Assembly: GCA_022509205.1 (NCBI GenBank) | Contig: JAFLTR010000001.1 | Span: 1-64,000, forward strand | Direction: 5' to 3' | Length of the DNA: 64,000 nt | Source: Muribaculaceae bacterium | Lineage (GTDB): Bacteria; Bacteroidota; Bacteroidia; Bacteroidales; Muribaculaceae | Shown here: positions 30,414 through 40,688 of the stretch, piece after piece | How positions within the stretch are numbered: the stretch's first letter is position 1 | How the letters are laid out: each line of letters starts with the position of its first letter | The notes under the pieces: model-generated | The model's input: only the letters and a program-made list of their open reading frames with translations | Databases searched by the model: none | Told to the model about the DNA's origin: nothing | Program-made: the position numbers and the translations under genes

Positions 30414-31355
30414 TTATTGGGAATTATCGGAATTGATAAGTGTTTCTGAGTTTCGTCGGAGGATAGGGTAGCCGACGTATTGGAGAGGTGACCGGTTAAA
30501 TTTGGATTTGAAGGAGTCTCCATCCATCTGAAGGAATTCGGAAAGGTTTGCCTTGCGTATAGATTCCGACATTTTAAACAATTGAGATTTTTTTATTTCG
30601 GAATTATGTGTGGAAAGAGAATTATGCGGGCAGATGCGCAAACACTTATCGCAACCAAAAAGATAACCGTTTCCTTCTCTTAAAAGATTCTTTTCCTCAT
30701 CGGAAAAATCTCCTTTTTTTTCAATTGTGAGATAATTGATGCAACGACGAGCGTCCATGGTGCCATCTCCACACAATGCTCCCGAGGGACAAACGTCAAT
30801 ACATTTCCTGCAACCCATGCATTTCTCATCGGATGATGTGTCGGGATCAAGCTCGAGGGTGGTAAGGATTTCCACCAGAAAAGCGAATGTGCCACATCCG
30901 TCGACTATCACGGCTCCATTCAATCCCCTCCTTCCGATTCCGGAGCGTAAGGCCCAATATCTTTCTGAAATCGGAGCCGAATCAATACATATCCTCCAAA
31001 TGCCGCCATATTTCAACTTAAAACCCTCAACAATCGGCCGGAGCCTCTCTCTTAAGACAATATGATAATCTTCGCTATATGCATAGGCAGAAACGTAAGG
31101 TAGAGTCTCATCACGCCATTCATCGGGATAATAACTGAAAGCCAAGCTTATCACTGTCTTGGCACCTGGCAAAACGTTATTGGTGGTTCTTTTCAATGGG
31201 GCATGGCGTCGCAGGTATTCCATCTCTCCGTGGAATCCCTCTGCAATCCACTCATCATATTTAAGAGTCACCTCGTCTTCAACTTTTCCTGCTCGGGAAA
31301 ATCCTACGGCAGCTACTCCGGCAGATAGTAAATTTTTCCGAATTTCCTCCTTCAT
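30414..31355 (-). CDS. queG: Epoxyqueuosine reductase
   Basis: SRYWALRSGIGRRGLNGAVI-type segment, KCMGCRKCIDVCPSGAL and FGCDKCLRICPHN 4Fe-4S motifs. Confidence 0.95.
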   Translation of the reverse strand: MKEEIRKNLLSAGVAAVGFSRAGKVEDEVTLKYDEWIAEGFHGEMEYLRRHAPLKRTTNNVLPGAKTVISLAFSYYPDEWRDETLPYVSAYAYSEDYHIVLRERLRPIVEGFKLKYGGIWRICIDSAPISERYWALRSGIGRRGLNGAVIVDGCGTFAFLVEILTTLELDPDTSSDEKCMGCRKCIDVCPSGALCGDGTMDARRCINYLTIEKKGDFSDEEKNLLREGNGYLFGCDKCLRICPHNSLSTHNSEIKKSQLFKMSESIRKANLSEFLQMDGDSFKSKFNRSPLQYVGYPILRRNSETLINSDNSQ

Positions 31356-31996
31356 TTTCTTCCGAAATCAGCCGGAATTTCACCCCATCTTTCCGTCTGC
31401 CATTTTACTATACGCATAGGGAACTGATGAGTGTTTACCCATACAGATGCACGGGCCAGAAGTTCAAACACTTTCCCATTCCGCTCCGTCTCTTTTAAAC
31501 TTGTCTTCACCTTGCGGTTTCGCCACCAACTCATCGCTGTCTTGGAGTCAGAATAGATATTATGGTATTCTCCCCTTTTTGCCATTAGAGCCATAGCATG
31601 CACAAGAGCAAGAAACTCCCCTATATTATTTGTTGCGTCATCGAAAGGCCCTACCCGGAATATCTCCTCTCCGGTCTTGAGGTCTACACCCCTATATTCC
31701 ATCTTACCCGGGTTTCCCATACAAGAGGCATCCACCGCCCAGGCGTCATGATCCACTTCAGGATTATCTTTCCAGCTTTGAGGGGAGGGTGTAGCCGGTT
31801 TTGAACCGTTTATAAGCCTGAAAAGCTCATCGCGGTCCTCGCTTACGGTGAAATTACGGTAGGCCTCACCGGCTTCTTCCGATGAGGAATAACCCTTGAA
31901 CAAGGCTCCAGTGAACCCCTCGGTCTGTTCTTTAACCTCATCCCAATTGTCGTATACACCGGGATTATGACCCCTGAACACTACATAAAATTTCAT
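31352..31996 (-). CDS. rnhA: Ribonuclease H with N-terminal viroplasmin-like domain
   Basis: FYVVFRGHNPGVYDNWDEVKEQTEGFTGALFKGYSSSEEA; AVDASCMGNPGKMEYRGVDLKTGEEIF; NNIGEFLALVHA; IYSDSKTAMSWW. Confidence 0.92.
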   Translation of the reverse strand: MKFYVVFRGHNPGVYDNWDEVKEQTEGFTGALFKGYSSSEEAGEAYRNFTVSEDRDELFRLINGSKPATPSPQSWKDNPEVDHDAWAVDASCMGNPGKMEYRGVDLKTGEEIFRVGPFDDATNNIGEFLALVHAMALMAKRGEYHNIYSDSKTAMSWWRNRKVKTSLKETERNGKVFELLARASVWVNTHQFPMRIVKWQTERWGEIPADFGRK

Positions 31997-33006
31997 ATAA
32001 AGAATGGTTCGTGACGATATTTATATTCGTTCCTTAAGCTTTCAAATCCCTTGACATTCCGCTTTAAAGCCTCATAATCCCGAGAAGGATCATAGGATTG
32101 TGTGATAAGGTTTGCCGATAATTCTTTTTCCCTGTCTGTCTCACATTCCAATCCGGAAATATCACATTTTATACCAAGCTCTTCCTCAAGTGCCTTCAAT
32201 ACCATCAGTGTGGCTCTTTTCTTCCCCTCATAAGAATACCCGGCAATATGCGGAGTGCCTATCTCCACCAGCGAAAGCAATTCAGAATCGATATTCGGTT
32301 CATTTTCCCATACATCCACGACCCCTCTCACTCTGCCGGTGAGCAGCGAAGCTTTCAAAGCACTCTCATCCACTACTCCACCTCGTGAGCTATTGACCAA
32401 CAACGCTCCTGTTTTCATCATTCCCAGCTCCTTTTCCCCGATCATACGGTATGTAGGATATTTCACCTTGTCGCCCGAAAATGTAAGAGGCACATGCAAT
32501 GTGACGGCGTCACTGTTTCGTAACACTTCCTCCAAACCTTTGTAATCAGTATCCCGGTAACCCGCTTCCTCTCTAAGGATATCTGATACGAGTGACTTTA
32601 TTCCCAGCGTTTTTGCCCACTCAGCCACCTGTCTTCCCACATTCCCATAGCCGATTATCCCCAACACATCTTTTTTAGGGTCAAATCCTGTCTGAAACAA
32701 GGAGGAAAAAAGATATTGGGCTACCCCGGGGGCGTTACACCCGGGCGCGTTTCTCACCACAATCCCATTTTTCTCACACCATTCTTCATCTATATGGTCT
32801 TTCCCTATCGTAGCCGTAGCTACGAGTCTCACTTCCGATCCTTTCAACAGGTGCTCATTACATTTTGTACGAGTGCGCACAATCAATGCCCCGGCTCCCC
32901 GGAGGCTCCGAACATCAATCTCATCTCCCCGGAGATACTCCACATCCACTCCCTCCGGGAAATGACCCATAATAAACGGGATATCTTTGTCAACGATAAT
33001 TTTCAT
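31993..33006 (-). CDS. pdxB: 4-phosphoerythronate dehydrogenase
   Basis: MKIIVDKDIPFIMGHFPEGVDVEYLRGDEID, TATIGKDHIDEEWCEKNGIVVRNAPGCNAPGVAQY, IIGYGNVGRQVAEWA. The internal ATG at 33006 fits better than the track start at 33096. Confidence 0.94.
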   Translation of the reverse strand: MKIIVDKDIPFIMGHFPEGVDVEYLRGDEIDVRSLRGAGALIVRTRTKCNEHLLKGSEVRLVATATIGKDHIDEEWCEKNGIVVRNAPGCNAPGVAQYLFSSLFQTGFDPKKDVLGIIGYGNVGRQVAEWAKTLGIKSLVSDILREEAGYRDTDYKGLEEVLRNSDAVTLHVPLTFSGDKVKYPTYRMIGEKELGMMKTGALLVNSSRGGVVDESALKASLLTGRVRGVVDVWENEPNIDSELLSLVEIGTPHIAGYSYEGKKRATLMVLKALEEELGIKCDISGLECETDREKELSANLITQSYDPSRDYEALKRNVKGFESLRNEYKYRHEPFFI

Positions 33007-33977
33007 AACACTATGCTGCAAACAAACAGAGCGATATAGCAGGCAGAGGGTAAAAGAGTCACTAACCAGGATTCCCGAGGATTCCACAAAGCGCAAATAT
33101 TGGCAATCGACACGGTTGTGGCAAGATACAGGGTTGTCACATAAGCAGCCATATTGTCATAGTCAAACAATATACAGACCACACATGCAGCTCCCATCAC
33201 AGAAACACACAGATTCATGGCATTCACTTTGGAATTTCCGGCATAAAGCTTGATGAAATTCACAAAAGTCACGATGAATCCAACAATAATGGCCAGAGAG
33301 ATTGCGCTTAGCAGAATTATAAATTCAGAATGATCGCGGGAGTAACTGTATAGGGGAGATAGGGATGGAAAATGGAAATCAGAGAAACTCAGCCAACCTA
33401 TTCCCAAAGCTATCCAATAAGGGCATACAATTCCGGCCAGGTAGGCCAGAGTTTCCTTGATCCGCAACACTTTCATAAAAAGGGCCCACAGGATATAGAC
33501 CATAGCCATGGGCAGAAAGGCATATTGCACCATCGAGCCCATACCGATCAAGACCCCGAGTATAAACATCTCGCGGGTGGCATTCCCGGTATCGTAGGTG
33601 TCGAAAATGATACCAAGTCCCACAACATTTGCAAGACAGAGAATCACCGAGGTGTTTAATTCCTGCGTGAACCATGGTCCGGAACTTGCCATTACCAAAA
33701 ATAGTGCCACAAGCACAGGCTCCGTGGTTCTTACGAAATTATATGTCTTGTTGACAAGGAATAGGAGCAGGGCTATCAGTGCAATAAGGAAGGTATTGAC
33801 CAGCCAAGACCATATATGATTAAAACCCCAGGAATCCGGGGAAGGAAGACAGATGCCGTATTCAATCGGCTCGATCTCCACGGGTCGAAACAACAGGCTT
33901 ATGATACACATGGCGATAGCTGACAAAGCAGCCAACGCCAAACCTGTTCTTCCTATTCCTAATTCGCCGCTCCTCAC
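33003..33977 (-). CDS. Multi-pass membrane protein of unknown function
   Basis: About 8 hydrophobic segments; stop overlaps the pdxB start (ATGA). Confidence 0.75.
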   Translation of the reverse strand: MRSGELGIGRTGLALAALSAIAMCIISLLFRPVEIEPIEYGICLPSPDSWGFNHIWSWLVNTFLIALIALLLFLVNKTYNFVRTTEPVLVALFLVMASSGPWFTQELNTSVILCLANVVGLGIIFDTYDTGNATREMFILGVLIGMGSMVQYAFLPMAMVYILWALFMKVLRIKETLAYLAGIVCPYWIALGIGWLSFSDFHFPSLSPLYSYSRDHSEFIILLSAISLAIIVGFIVTFVNFIKLYAGNSKVNAMNLCVSVMGAACVVCILFDYDNMAAYVTTLYLATTVSIANICALWNPRESWLVTLLPSACYIALFVCSIVL

Positions 33978-34000
33978 TGTCCCCGGTGGAAGTTTTCATG

Positions 34001-35560
34001 TCATTGATCTTTCTTCCTCTTGCGGAAATGCACAGGATTTATCTCCCTCTCTGATTCTTTTGGAAGACGCGGGCCTCTCGAATTTCGAGGATCATAAGTG
34101 GACGACGGTCCGGACTTCCTCTGAGGACCGTTTTCGTCATTTTCACGATGTTTCCGTTGGAATCCACCTTTCGGGAAATCCCTTCCCTCGTTTCTCTTCC
34201 TGAAATCTTCTACACTTTTATTGCGTTCATCGCGCTGGCGGTTGTCGGCCCTTCCCTTCACATGGCCCTTGGGTTTCTCTTTCATACCGTTGTCGCGGTT
34301 GAATTTCCGGCTGTCACGTTTCCATTCGTCGTCGGAGATATGGCGCACTTTCCGCGGCCCTTCCGCCTTACGTTTCTCCGAAGCTTCGCTTGCAACACTC
34401 CCTCCTTCAGCCCTGAACTGGTTGTAGGAACCATCGAACATTACATATTCCCTCAGACTACATTCCAGATTACCGTTGTATAAAGGAATCTTTACAGATG
34501 GTTTTAAGCCGATTTCTTTCATCTGCTCTTCCTGATAGCCGATAATCCAGGCATGCCATCCCTGGAAATTGTTTTTCAGGGTAGACCCGATCTCCTTATA
34601 TAATGTATTCAGATTATTTGGTTTCAGTCTTTCTCCATAAGGCGGATTGGTCACTATGATTCCCTCGGCCGTGTCTGCCTCCCATTGCGTAAGGTTCTGG
34701 CATCGCAGTTCTATCATATCTTCAACTTTCGCCGACTTAACGTTCTTGCGAGCCGTCGCCACTGCCTCAGGGTCAATATCTCCTCCGAATATTTTGTAGT
34801 TAAACTCCCTCTCTTCGGAGTCATCGTTGTAGAGCTCTTCAAACAGTTCTTTATCAAAATCTCTCCATTTCTCGAAAGCGAAGCTCTCGCGATAAATACC
34901 GGGATTGATATTTGCGGCAATAAGAGCAGCCTCGATCAGGAAAGTGCCGCTTCCACACATCGGATCCAGAAAATCACAGTCGCCTCTCCATCCGGTCTTC
35001 ATAATGATTCCGGCTGCCAGCACTTCATTGATCGGAGCATCCGTCTGTTCGGCACGGTAGCCTCTTTTGAAAAGGGGTTCACCGCTCGAATCCAGCGACA
35101 CGGTCACCCGGTTGCCGGCTATATGGACATTGAACATCAGGTCGGCTCCATCAAGCCTTATCGATGGGCGTGAACCGTCTTTATCCCGGAAATGGTCTAC
35201 TATGGCATCTTTCACACGATATGTCACAAACTTCGAATGGGTGAACTCATCGCCAAACACTGTGGAATCCACAGAAAATGTAGTGTCGGCATCCATAAAC
35301 TGCTCCCAGTCGAGCTCTCGTAGGTAGTCATAGAGTTCATCGGTGGAATCGGCTGTGAACATCACTATCGGCTTTAATATACGCAAAGCCGTGCGGCAAC
35401 ACAGATTGGCTTTATAGAGCATGGCCAGGTCGCCCTCAAACGACACCATCCGTCGCCCCATCTCCACATTCTCGGCGCCAAGTTCGATAAGTTCATCGCG
35501 CAACACATCTTCCAGACCCTCGAAGGTCTTGGCAACCATCCGGAAATTTTCTTCTTTCAT
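34001..35560 (-). CDS. THUMP-domain class I SAM-dependent RNA methyltransferase (RlmL-like) with long basic C-terminal tail
   Basis: KTFEGLEDVLRDELIELGAENVEMGRRMVSFEGD; DFLDPMCGSGTFLIEAALIAANINPG; IIVTNPPYGERL; then ~115 aa of Arg/Lys/Asp-rich low complexity. Confidence 0.93.
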   Translation of the reverse strand: MKEENFRMVAKTFEGLEDVLRDELIELGAENVEMGRRMVSFEGDLAMLYKANLCCRTALRILKPIVMFTADSTDELYDYLRELDWEQFMDADTTFSVDSTVFGDEFTHSKFVTYRVKDAIVDHFRDKDGSRPSIRLDGADLMFNVHIAGNRVTVSLDSSGEPLFKRGYRAEQTDAPINEVLAAGIIMKTGWRGDCDFLDPMCGSGTFLIEAALIAANINPGIYRESFAFEKWRDFDKELFEELYNDDSEEREFNYKIFGGDIDPEAVATARKNVKSAKVEDMIELRCQNLTQWEADTAEGIIVTNPPYGERLKPNNLNTLYKEIGSTLKNNFQGWHAWIIGYQEEQMKEIGLKPSVKIPLYNGNLECSLREYVMFDGSYNQFRAEGGSVASEASEKRKAEGPRKVRHISDDEWKRDSRKFNRDNGMKEKPKGHVKGRADNRQRDERNKSVEDFRKRNEGRDFPKGGFQRKHRENDENGPQRKSGPSSTYDPRNSRGPRLPKESEREINPVHFRKRKKDQ

Positions 35561-35665
35561 AAATTTTTATATTTAACAATTCCACCTGAAGCGTCGCGAC
35601 TTTCACTGATATAATGCAGTCTGCCTGACGACTTATAGACCTTGAGATGTGGGTGACCACATCGA

Positions 35666-37036
35666 CTAATCTCCGAACGAGATGGTTTGAGCGGAATTGC
35701 TTTTATTCTTGGTTTCTTTATCTGCAATGTCGGCCACTTCAGAAGTCGGAACGGCCGACAGTTTCTTGAGTTCATCGTTAAATCTCGGAGGCCGGGTGAA
35801 AGTGGGATTATTCTCAATCATGGCTATCACTTGATGATCGTCGAATTGATCGGGAGTAAGCACGGCATATTTCATTCTTGCCGCATTGCGCCGCTGTTTC
35901 ATCACCTTGTCATTACCATAAATTTCGGCAATCCGCTCCGAATCCTCATTCTTGGTCTTCGAGTCGCGATCATCCTTGGGTTTGTTGGCTCCGTCGAATT
36001 TGATGATGGTATCCTCCACTTTCTCTCCTTCGCGCAGGGTGACGTCAAAACCCGAGGCGAGCACCGTCACTCTCACCTTGTCGCCAAGTGAAGGATCGTC
36101 GGCCACTCCCCATTTCACATCGATGTTGCTGTCGAGTTTGGAGGTGAAATGATTAATCTCCCCAAGTTCATGCGCCTTCAACGCGTTGGGCGAATCCTTC
36201 CAGCAGGCAAATTTCAGCAGGAGCCGCTTGGAGGTGTAGATATCATGTCTTTTAAGCAGAGGAGAATGTAAGGCATTATGTATCGCATCCGATATCCGGT
36301 GTTCCCCTTCTCCATAGGCAGTTGATATTATGGCCGTGCCGCTATCCTTAAGAGTGGTACGCACATCCTCGAAATCCACATTTATATAACACTTCTCCGA
36401 AATGATGTCGGAGACACTCCGGGCAGCGTTTGCAAGAGTGTCGTCGGCTTTCTCGAAGGCATTGAAGAAATTGAGATCGGGATATAGCTCGATAAGGTTT
36501 TCATTATTGATCAGGAGCAAGGCGTCCACATGCTTCTTCATCTCATTTGCCCCGTCGAGAGCCTTGAGAATCTTCTGTTCGAGCTCGAACATAAAGGGCA
36601 AGGTCACAATACCGATTGTCAACATTCCGGCTTCCTTGGCAAGACGGGCTATGACAGGTGCGGCACCGGTGCCGGTGCCTCCTCCCATTCCGGCGGTGAT
36701 AAACACCATCTCCGTGTCGTCGGTGAAGAGTTCTTTAATCTGGTCGGCACTGTCTTCGGCACACTTTCTGCCTACATCCGGCTTATTGCCTGCTCCACGC
36801 CCATGAGTGATGTTTTCCCCAAGCAACACACGCTGTGGCACCGGAGAGTCCTCAAGATGCTGCCGGTCGGTGTTGCACACCACAAATTTCACCTTTGGAA
36901 TTTTCTGCTTATACATATAATTGACAGCATTGCTGCCACCGCCACCCACACCTATTACCTTTATAAGCGACGAGCCTGAGCCACCTACAAATCTGGTTTC
37001 CTCCAACGGCATCATATTATCAGGATTCTCTTCCAT
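35666..37036 (-). CDS. ftsZ: Cell division protein FtsZ
   Basis: IKVIGVGGGGSNAVNYMY, FITAGMGGGTGTGAAPVIARLAKEAG, tubulin signature. Confidence 0.98.
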   Translation of the reverse strand: MEENPDNMMPLEETRFVGGSGSSLIKVIGVGGGGSNAVNYMYKQKIPKVKFVVCNTDRQHLEDSPVPQRVLLGENITHGRGAGNKPDVGRKCAEDSADQIKELFTDDTEMVFITAGMGGGTGTGAAPVIARLAKEAGMLTIGIVTLPFMFELEQKILKALDGANEMKKHVDALLLINNENLIELYPDLNFFNAFEKADDTLANAARSVSDIISEKCYINVDFEDVRTTLKDSGTAIISTAYGEGEHRISDAIHNALHSPLLKRHDIYTSKRLLLKFACWKDSPNALKAHELGEINHFTSKLDSNIDVKWGVADDPSLGDKVRVTVLASGFDVTLREGEKVEDTIIKFDGANKPKDDRDSKTKNEDSERIAEIYGNDKVMKQRRNAARMKYAVLTPDQFDDHQVIAMIENNPTFTRPPRFNDELKKLSAVPTSEVADIADKETKNKSNSAQTISFGD

Positions 37037-37079
37037 TTATCTGTATTGATTTGATATTTCTATAATAAGTCCCGGTTTA

Positions 37080-38411
37080 TCATTCATCCAAAAGATCAGT
37101 TTCCTCATCTTCCGGGCTGCCAAACAGTCCGGCAATACCCTTGCCCCATTTTGCAAAGATGTTTGTTTTGTTTTTTGGAGCAGGTTTCGGATCCGGTTTT
37201 TCCGGTTCTTCATCAATGTCAAGCTCCAACACGCCATTTGGTGGTATTACGGGTTTTTCCGGCATACACAGCGATTCCTTATCACTCAAAGTAGCGCCGG
37301 CGTAAAGCACACTTGCCACTTCTGCAAGTTCCACATTGTTGCTTCGAGAATCCTCGATCCTTACATATTCCGGCAAATTACCGCGCCTTACGTTCAGCCC
37401 GCTTTGCATTTCAAGCAACTCGAGCATCCCTTTAAGCCTGAATCCGCCACCTATACAAACTATTCCTCCGGGGAGATCGGAATCTTTAATCCCGGCATAT
37501 TCGATCTGTTCGATAATGTTGGCTACAATCTCCTCACTTCGAGCCACCACCAGATTCGAAATTTCCGAAAGCTTCAGATTATTGATTGAGAGATTCGGCA
37601 CATCATGTTCCACCAGAGCGTTGCCTGAGGTTATTTTTATCTCTTCCGCCTTTGCGTCTACCACACCTAAAGATGAAATATCTCTGGAAATGTTTCTGCC
37701 TCCCATCGGGATAGTGGCGAAATAATGAAGCGAACCTTTCTGATAGATGGTCACTGTAGTGGTTTCGGCACCCATATCCACAAGCATACATCCCAGTCTT
37801 TTCTCCTCGGGAGTAAGAATCAAATGACCGGTGGCCATGGCTGTGACTACAAACCCATCCATATCGAGATGCAGCTTGTCGATGATCGTCCGTCTTATGT
37901 TGCGAGTCAGTTCCGGACGACACACTATCAGGTCGAAAATTCCGCTTATATGGCTTCCCACCATACCTTTAGGCGAAGAAGTTTCGGAATTCCCCACTCT
38001 AAAGGAACGAGGCACTGCATCTACAACCTCCAGCGTATTGTCGATGGCAGAATGAAGAGCCAGGTCTTTCAGTCGTACAAGGATATCATCATCGATCTCC
38101 GTGTCTTCAGATAACGTGAGGGATACTTCCTTGGTGATATTCTTCAACGAACGACCGCCAAGACCCACAATCACCCCCTTGATCTTCCGGGGATGAACAT
38201 TCTGTCGTTGTTCCAGTCGTGCAAATATTTTAGACACTGAACTATAGGTGTCTTCCAGGTTCTGGATAATTCCATATCTAACTCCACCCTCCGGGGTGGC
38301 TTCCTGCTCGATGGCTACAATATCCAGGGCTCCTGTCCCTTTGGTCTTGCCTATGGCTGCTACTATCTTCGAGGTGCTAACCTCTATCGCTGCGATATAT
38401 CTCTCGTTCAT
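37080..38411 (-). CDS. ftsA: Cell division protein FtsA
   Basis: RYIAAIEVSTSKIVAAIGK, MLVDMGAETTTVTIYQKGSLHYFATIPMGGRNISRDIS, GGIVCIGGGFRLKGM. Confidence 0.97.
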   Translation of the reverse strand: MNERYIAAIEVSTSKIVAAIGKTKGTGALDIVAIEQEATPEGGVRYGIIQNLEDTYSSVSKIFARLEQRQNVHPRKIKGVIVGLGGRSLKNITKEVSLTLSEDTEIDDDILVRLKDLALHSAIDNTLEVVDAVPRSFRVGNSETSSPKGMVGSHISGIFDLIVCRPELTRNIRRTIIDKLHLDMDGFVVTAMATGHLILTPEEKRLGCMLVDMGAETTTVTIYQKGSLHYFATIPMGGRNISRDISSLGVVDAKAEEIKITSGNALVEHDVPNLSINNLKLSEISNLVVARSEEIVANIIEQIEYAGIKDSDLPGGIVCIGGGFRLKGMLELLEMQSGLNVRRGNLPEYVRIEDSRSNNVELAEVASVLYAGATLSDKESLCMPEKPVIPPNGVLELDIDEEPEKPDPKPAPKNKTNIFAKWGKGIAGLFGSPEDEETDLLDE

Positions 38412-38432
38412 CCCTTTTCTTCGGATTTTTTA

Positions 38433-39263
38433 TTACTCGTTATTAATTGCTGTCAGCTCCACTTCAGGAAGTGTAGCCTCTTCCATATCCGTTTCCTCAA
38501 ATTCCACATTATTGTTGAAACGTTGTCCCTTGTTGCGACGCGTAGCCACAACCTGCCCTTTGTATTTCACGGAGATGGTGTCGTATTCCTCCCAGCCCTT
38601 GTATGGGAGCACTTTCCTATACATTGCCATCAAGGCCTCCTTTTTTTCATCCAGACGCGTTGTGTCGCCGAAATTTATCACATGGCCGTGGATTCTGGGC
38701 ACAAGCAGAATATTCTCTGCATCTTCCGCTCTTACCATTCCCACAAGCTGACGCAACAACGGATCGGAGGCTATGAAACGGGTGACCGGCAACACGTCTT
38801 TCGGTTGAAAATCCTTGTCGAACCGGCCACTTACCACCGGCACGTCAACAAAGAAACTGGCCTTGGAAGCCATACGCTTCCCATCTTTGTTTATGTAATA
38901 GCTTGCGCTATCTTCAAAAACCCTTAACTCAGGAACCATCGGAGTCACTTTCACTTTAAGACGCCCGTCTGTGGTAAAACTGCATATTACGTCTTCAAAC
39001 TGCGGAAAGGATTTGAGATAATTCTCCAGTTTCCTGGTATTGATTGTTGGTATCTGTGCCCCGACGAGTTTTTCCGGATATTGTTTTATCTCGTGCATCA
39101 CTCCACGTCGGCTCACAGAGTCGGTGGTGGAACCCTCCACTATATCTATATCAATTCCATGGCAAACATTCTTGGCTGCCTCAGCATAGGCCCATATAGC
39201 CGCAAAAGCTACATAGCCTGCCAGCAACACAAGTATCACCCATCCCAGAATCTTCTTAACCAT
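38433..39263 (-). CDS. ftsQ: Cell division protein FtsQ/DivIB
   Basis: N-terminal TM, EKLVGAQIPTINTRKLENYLKSFPQFEDVICSF POTRA-like segment; dcw position. Confidence 0.9.
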   Translation of the reverse strand: MVKKILGWVILVLLAGYVAFAAIWAYAEAAKNVCHGIDIDIVEGSTTDSVSRRGVMHEIKQYPEKLVGAQIPTINTRKLENYLKSFPQFEDVICSFTTDGRLKVKVTPMVPELRVFEDSASYYINKDGKRMASKASFFVDVPVVSGRFDKDFQPKDVLPVTRFIASDPLLRQLVGMVRAEDAENILLVPRIHGHVINFGDTTRLDEKKEALMAMYRKVLPYKGWEEYDTISVKYKGQVVATRRNKGQRFNNNVEFEETDMEEATLPEVELTAINNE

Positions 39264-39287
39264 CTCCCTATTTCTCGAATCCCGAAT

Positions 39288-40688
39288 TTATTTAATTTCG
39301 AATCCCTTTCCCAATATCTCTTTTATCTCGGGGAGCAATACGTCTATGTCTGCGGCGCCCAAAGTCATAAGTATGTCAAATTTACGACTTTTTATCAGAT
39401 TCAGCAAATCCTTGCGCTCACAATAGATCTTGGAGTCACATCCCACACTATTCAGGATCATTTGGGAATCAACACCCGGTATCGGCTCTTCACGCGCCGG
39501 ATATATTTCCGGCATTATCACCTCGTCTGCCTCCGACAATGCTGCAGAAAAACCTGCCGCAAAGTCTCGCGTCCGGCTGTAGAGGTGAGGCTGGAAAATA
39601 ACGGTCAGTTTGCGTCCCGGATAAAGTTTCTTCACCGAGCGGATAGAGGCTCTCACCTCGTTGGGACTATGTGCATAATCATCTATCAGCACGCTGCCTC
39701 CATCCCGGCCATCGAGTAATATCTCAAACCTTCTTTTGGCGCCTCGGAATTCTTTCAAACCTTTCCTTACCTCCTCCGGAGAGGCTCCTGCCAGCAAGCT
39801 CGCTGCAGCAGCAGCCACAGCATTATCCACATTAATTTCGACAGGCACTCCGGGCTCGAGCCCTTCGATTCTTACATCGGGCCCCACAAGAGTAAAACTG
39901 ATGGTGCCATCACCGAATTTAATGTCCTCGGCATGCCATTCGCCATCCGTTCCTCCGCTATAAGTCATTACTTTCACGCCGTCATTCACACGTGGACGAA
40001 GTTTCAGACCGGTATGCATCAGAAGGGTTCCACCCTCCTTAATAAGCGACGTGAAATAGGCAAAACCTTCGAGATAACCCTCTTCATCCCCATAGATGTC
40101 GAGATGGTCGGGGTCTACTGAGGTAACAATTGCTATTGTCGGACTCAGGCGATGGAAACTCCTGTCATATTCATCAGCCTCTATCACGCTCCATTGTGCT
40201 CCCGGGCACATCACAAGGTTACTGCCGGTGTTTCGCAGAATACCGCCAAGAAATGCATTACATCCCACCTCCGACTCTCTCAATATATTGGCAATCATGC
40301 TTGAAGTCGTGGTTTTCCCATGTGATCCGGCGACGCAGATACTTTTCCCGGCACGAGTGATCTTTCCTAAAAGTTCCGAACGTTTCAAGACCGTAAACCG
40401 GTCATTCATAAACCGGTTTAGAATAGGACTATCAGAGGGGATTGCCGGCGTGTAGACCACCAGAGTGTCTTCCGGATTGAGGAAATCAGCCGGTATCTCT
40501 TTCTCGGAATCTATGAAGCTCAGTTTTACCCCCTCCTCCTCAAGGCGGCGAGTGAGTTCGGATGGTGTACGGTCATAACCGGCCACCTTGAAACCCTCTT
40601 GGAGTAGGTATCTTTCAAGATTGGCCATACCGATTCCCCCTGCTCCTACAAAATAAGCACGCTTATATTGTTTCAGATCTTTTTCCAT
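39288..40688 (-). CDS. murC: UDP-N-acetylmuramate--L-alanine ligase
   Basis: YFVGAGGIGMANLERYLLQEGFKVAGYDRTPS, CVAGSHGKTTTSSMIA, VLIDDYAHSPNEVRASI. Confidence 0.97.
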   Translation of the reverse strand: MEKDLKQYKRAYFVGAGGIGMANLERYLLQEGFKVAGYDRTPSELTRRLEEEGVKLSFIDSEKEIPADFLNPEDTLVVYTPAIPSDSPILNRFMNDRFTVLKRSELLGKITRAGKSICVAGSHGKTTTSSMIANILRESEVGCNAFLGGILRNTGSNLVMCPGAQWSVIEADEYDRSFHRLSPTIAIVTSVDPDHLDIYGDEEGYLEGFAYFTSLIKEGGTLLMHTGLKLRPRVNDGVKVMTYSGGTDGEWHAEDIKFGDGTISFTLVGPDVRIEGLEPGVPVEINVDNAVAAAAASLLAGASPEEVRKGLKEFRGAKRRFEILLDGRDGGSVLIDDYAHSPNEVRASIRSVKKLYPGRKLTVIFQPHLYSRTRDFAAGFSAALSEADEVIMPEIYPAREEPIPGVDSQMILNSVGCDSKIYCERKDLLNLIKSRKFDILMTLGAADIDVLLPEIKEILGKGFEIK

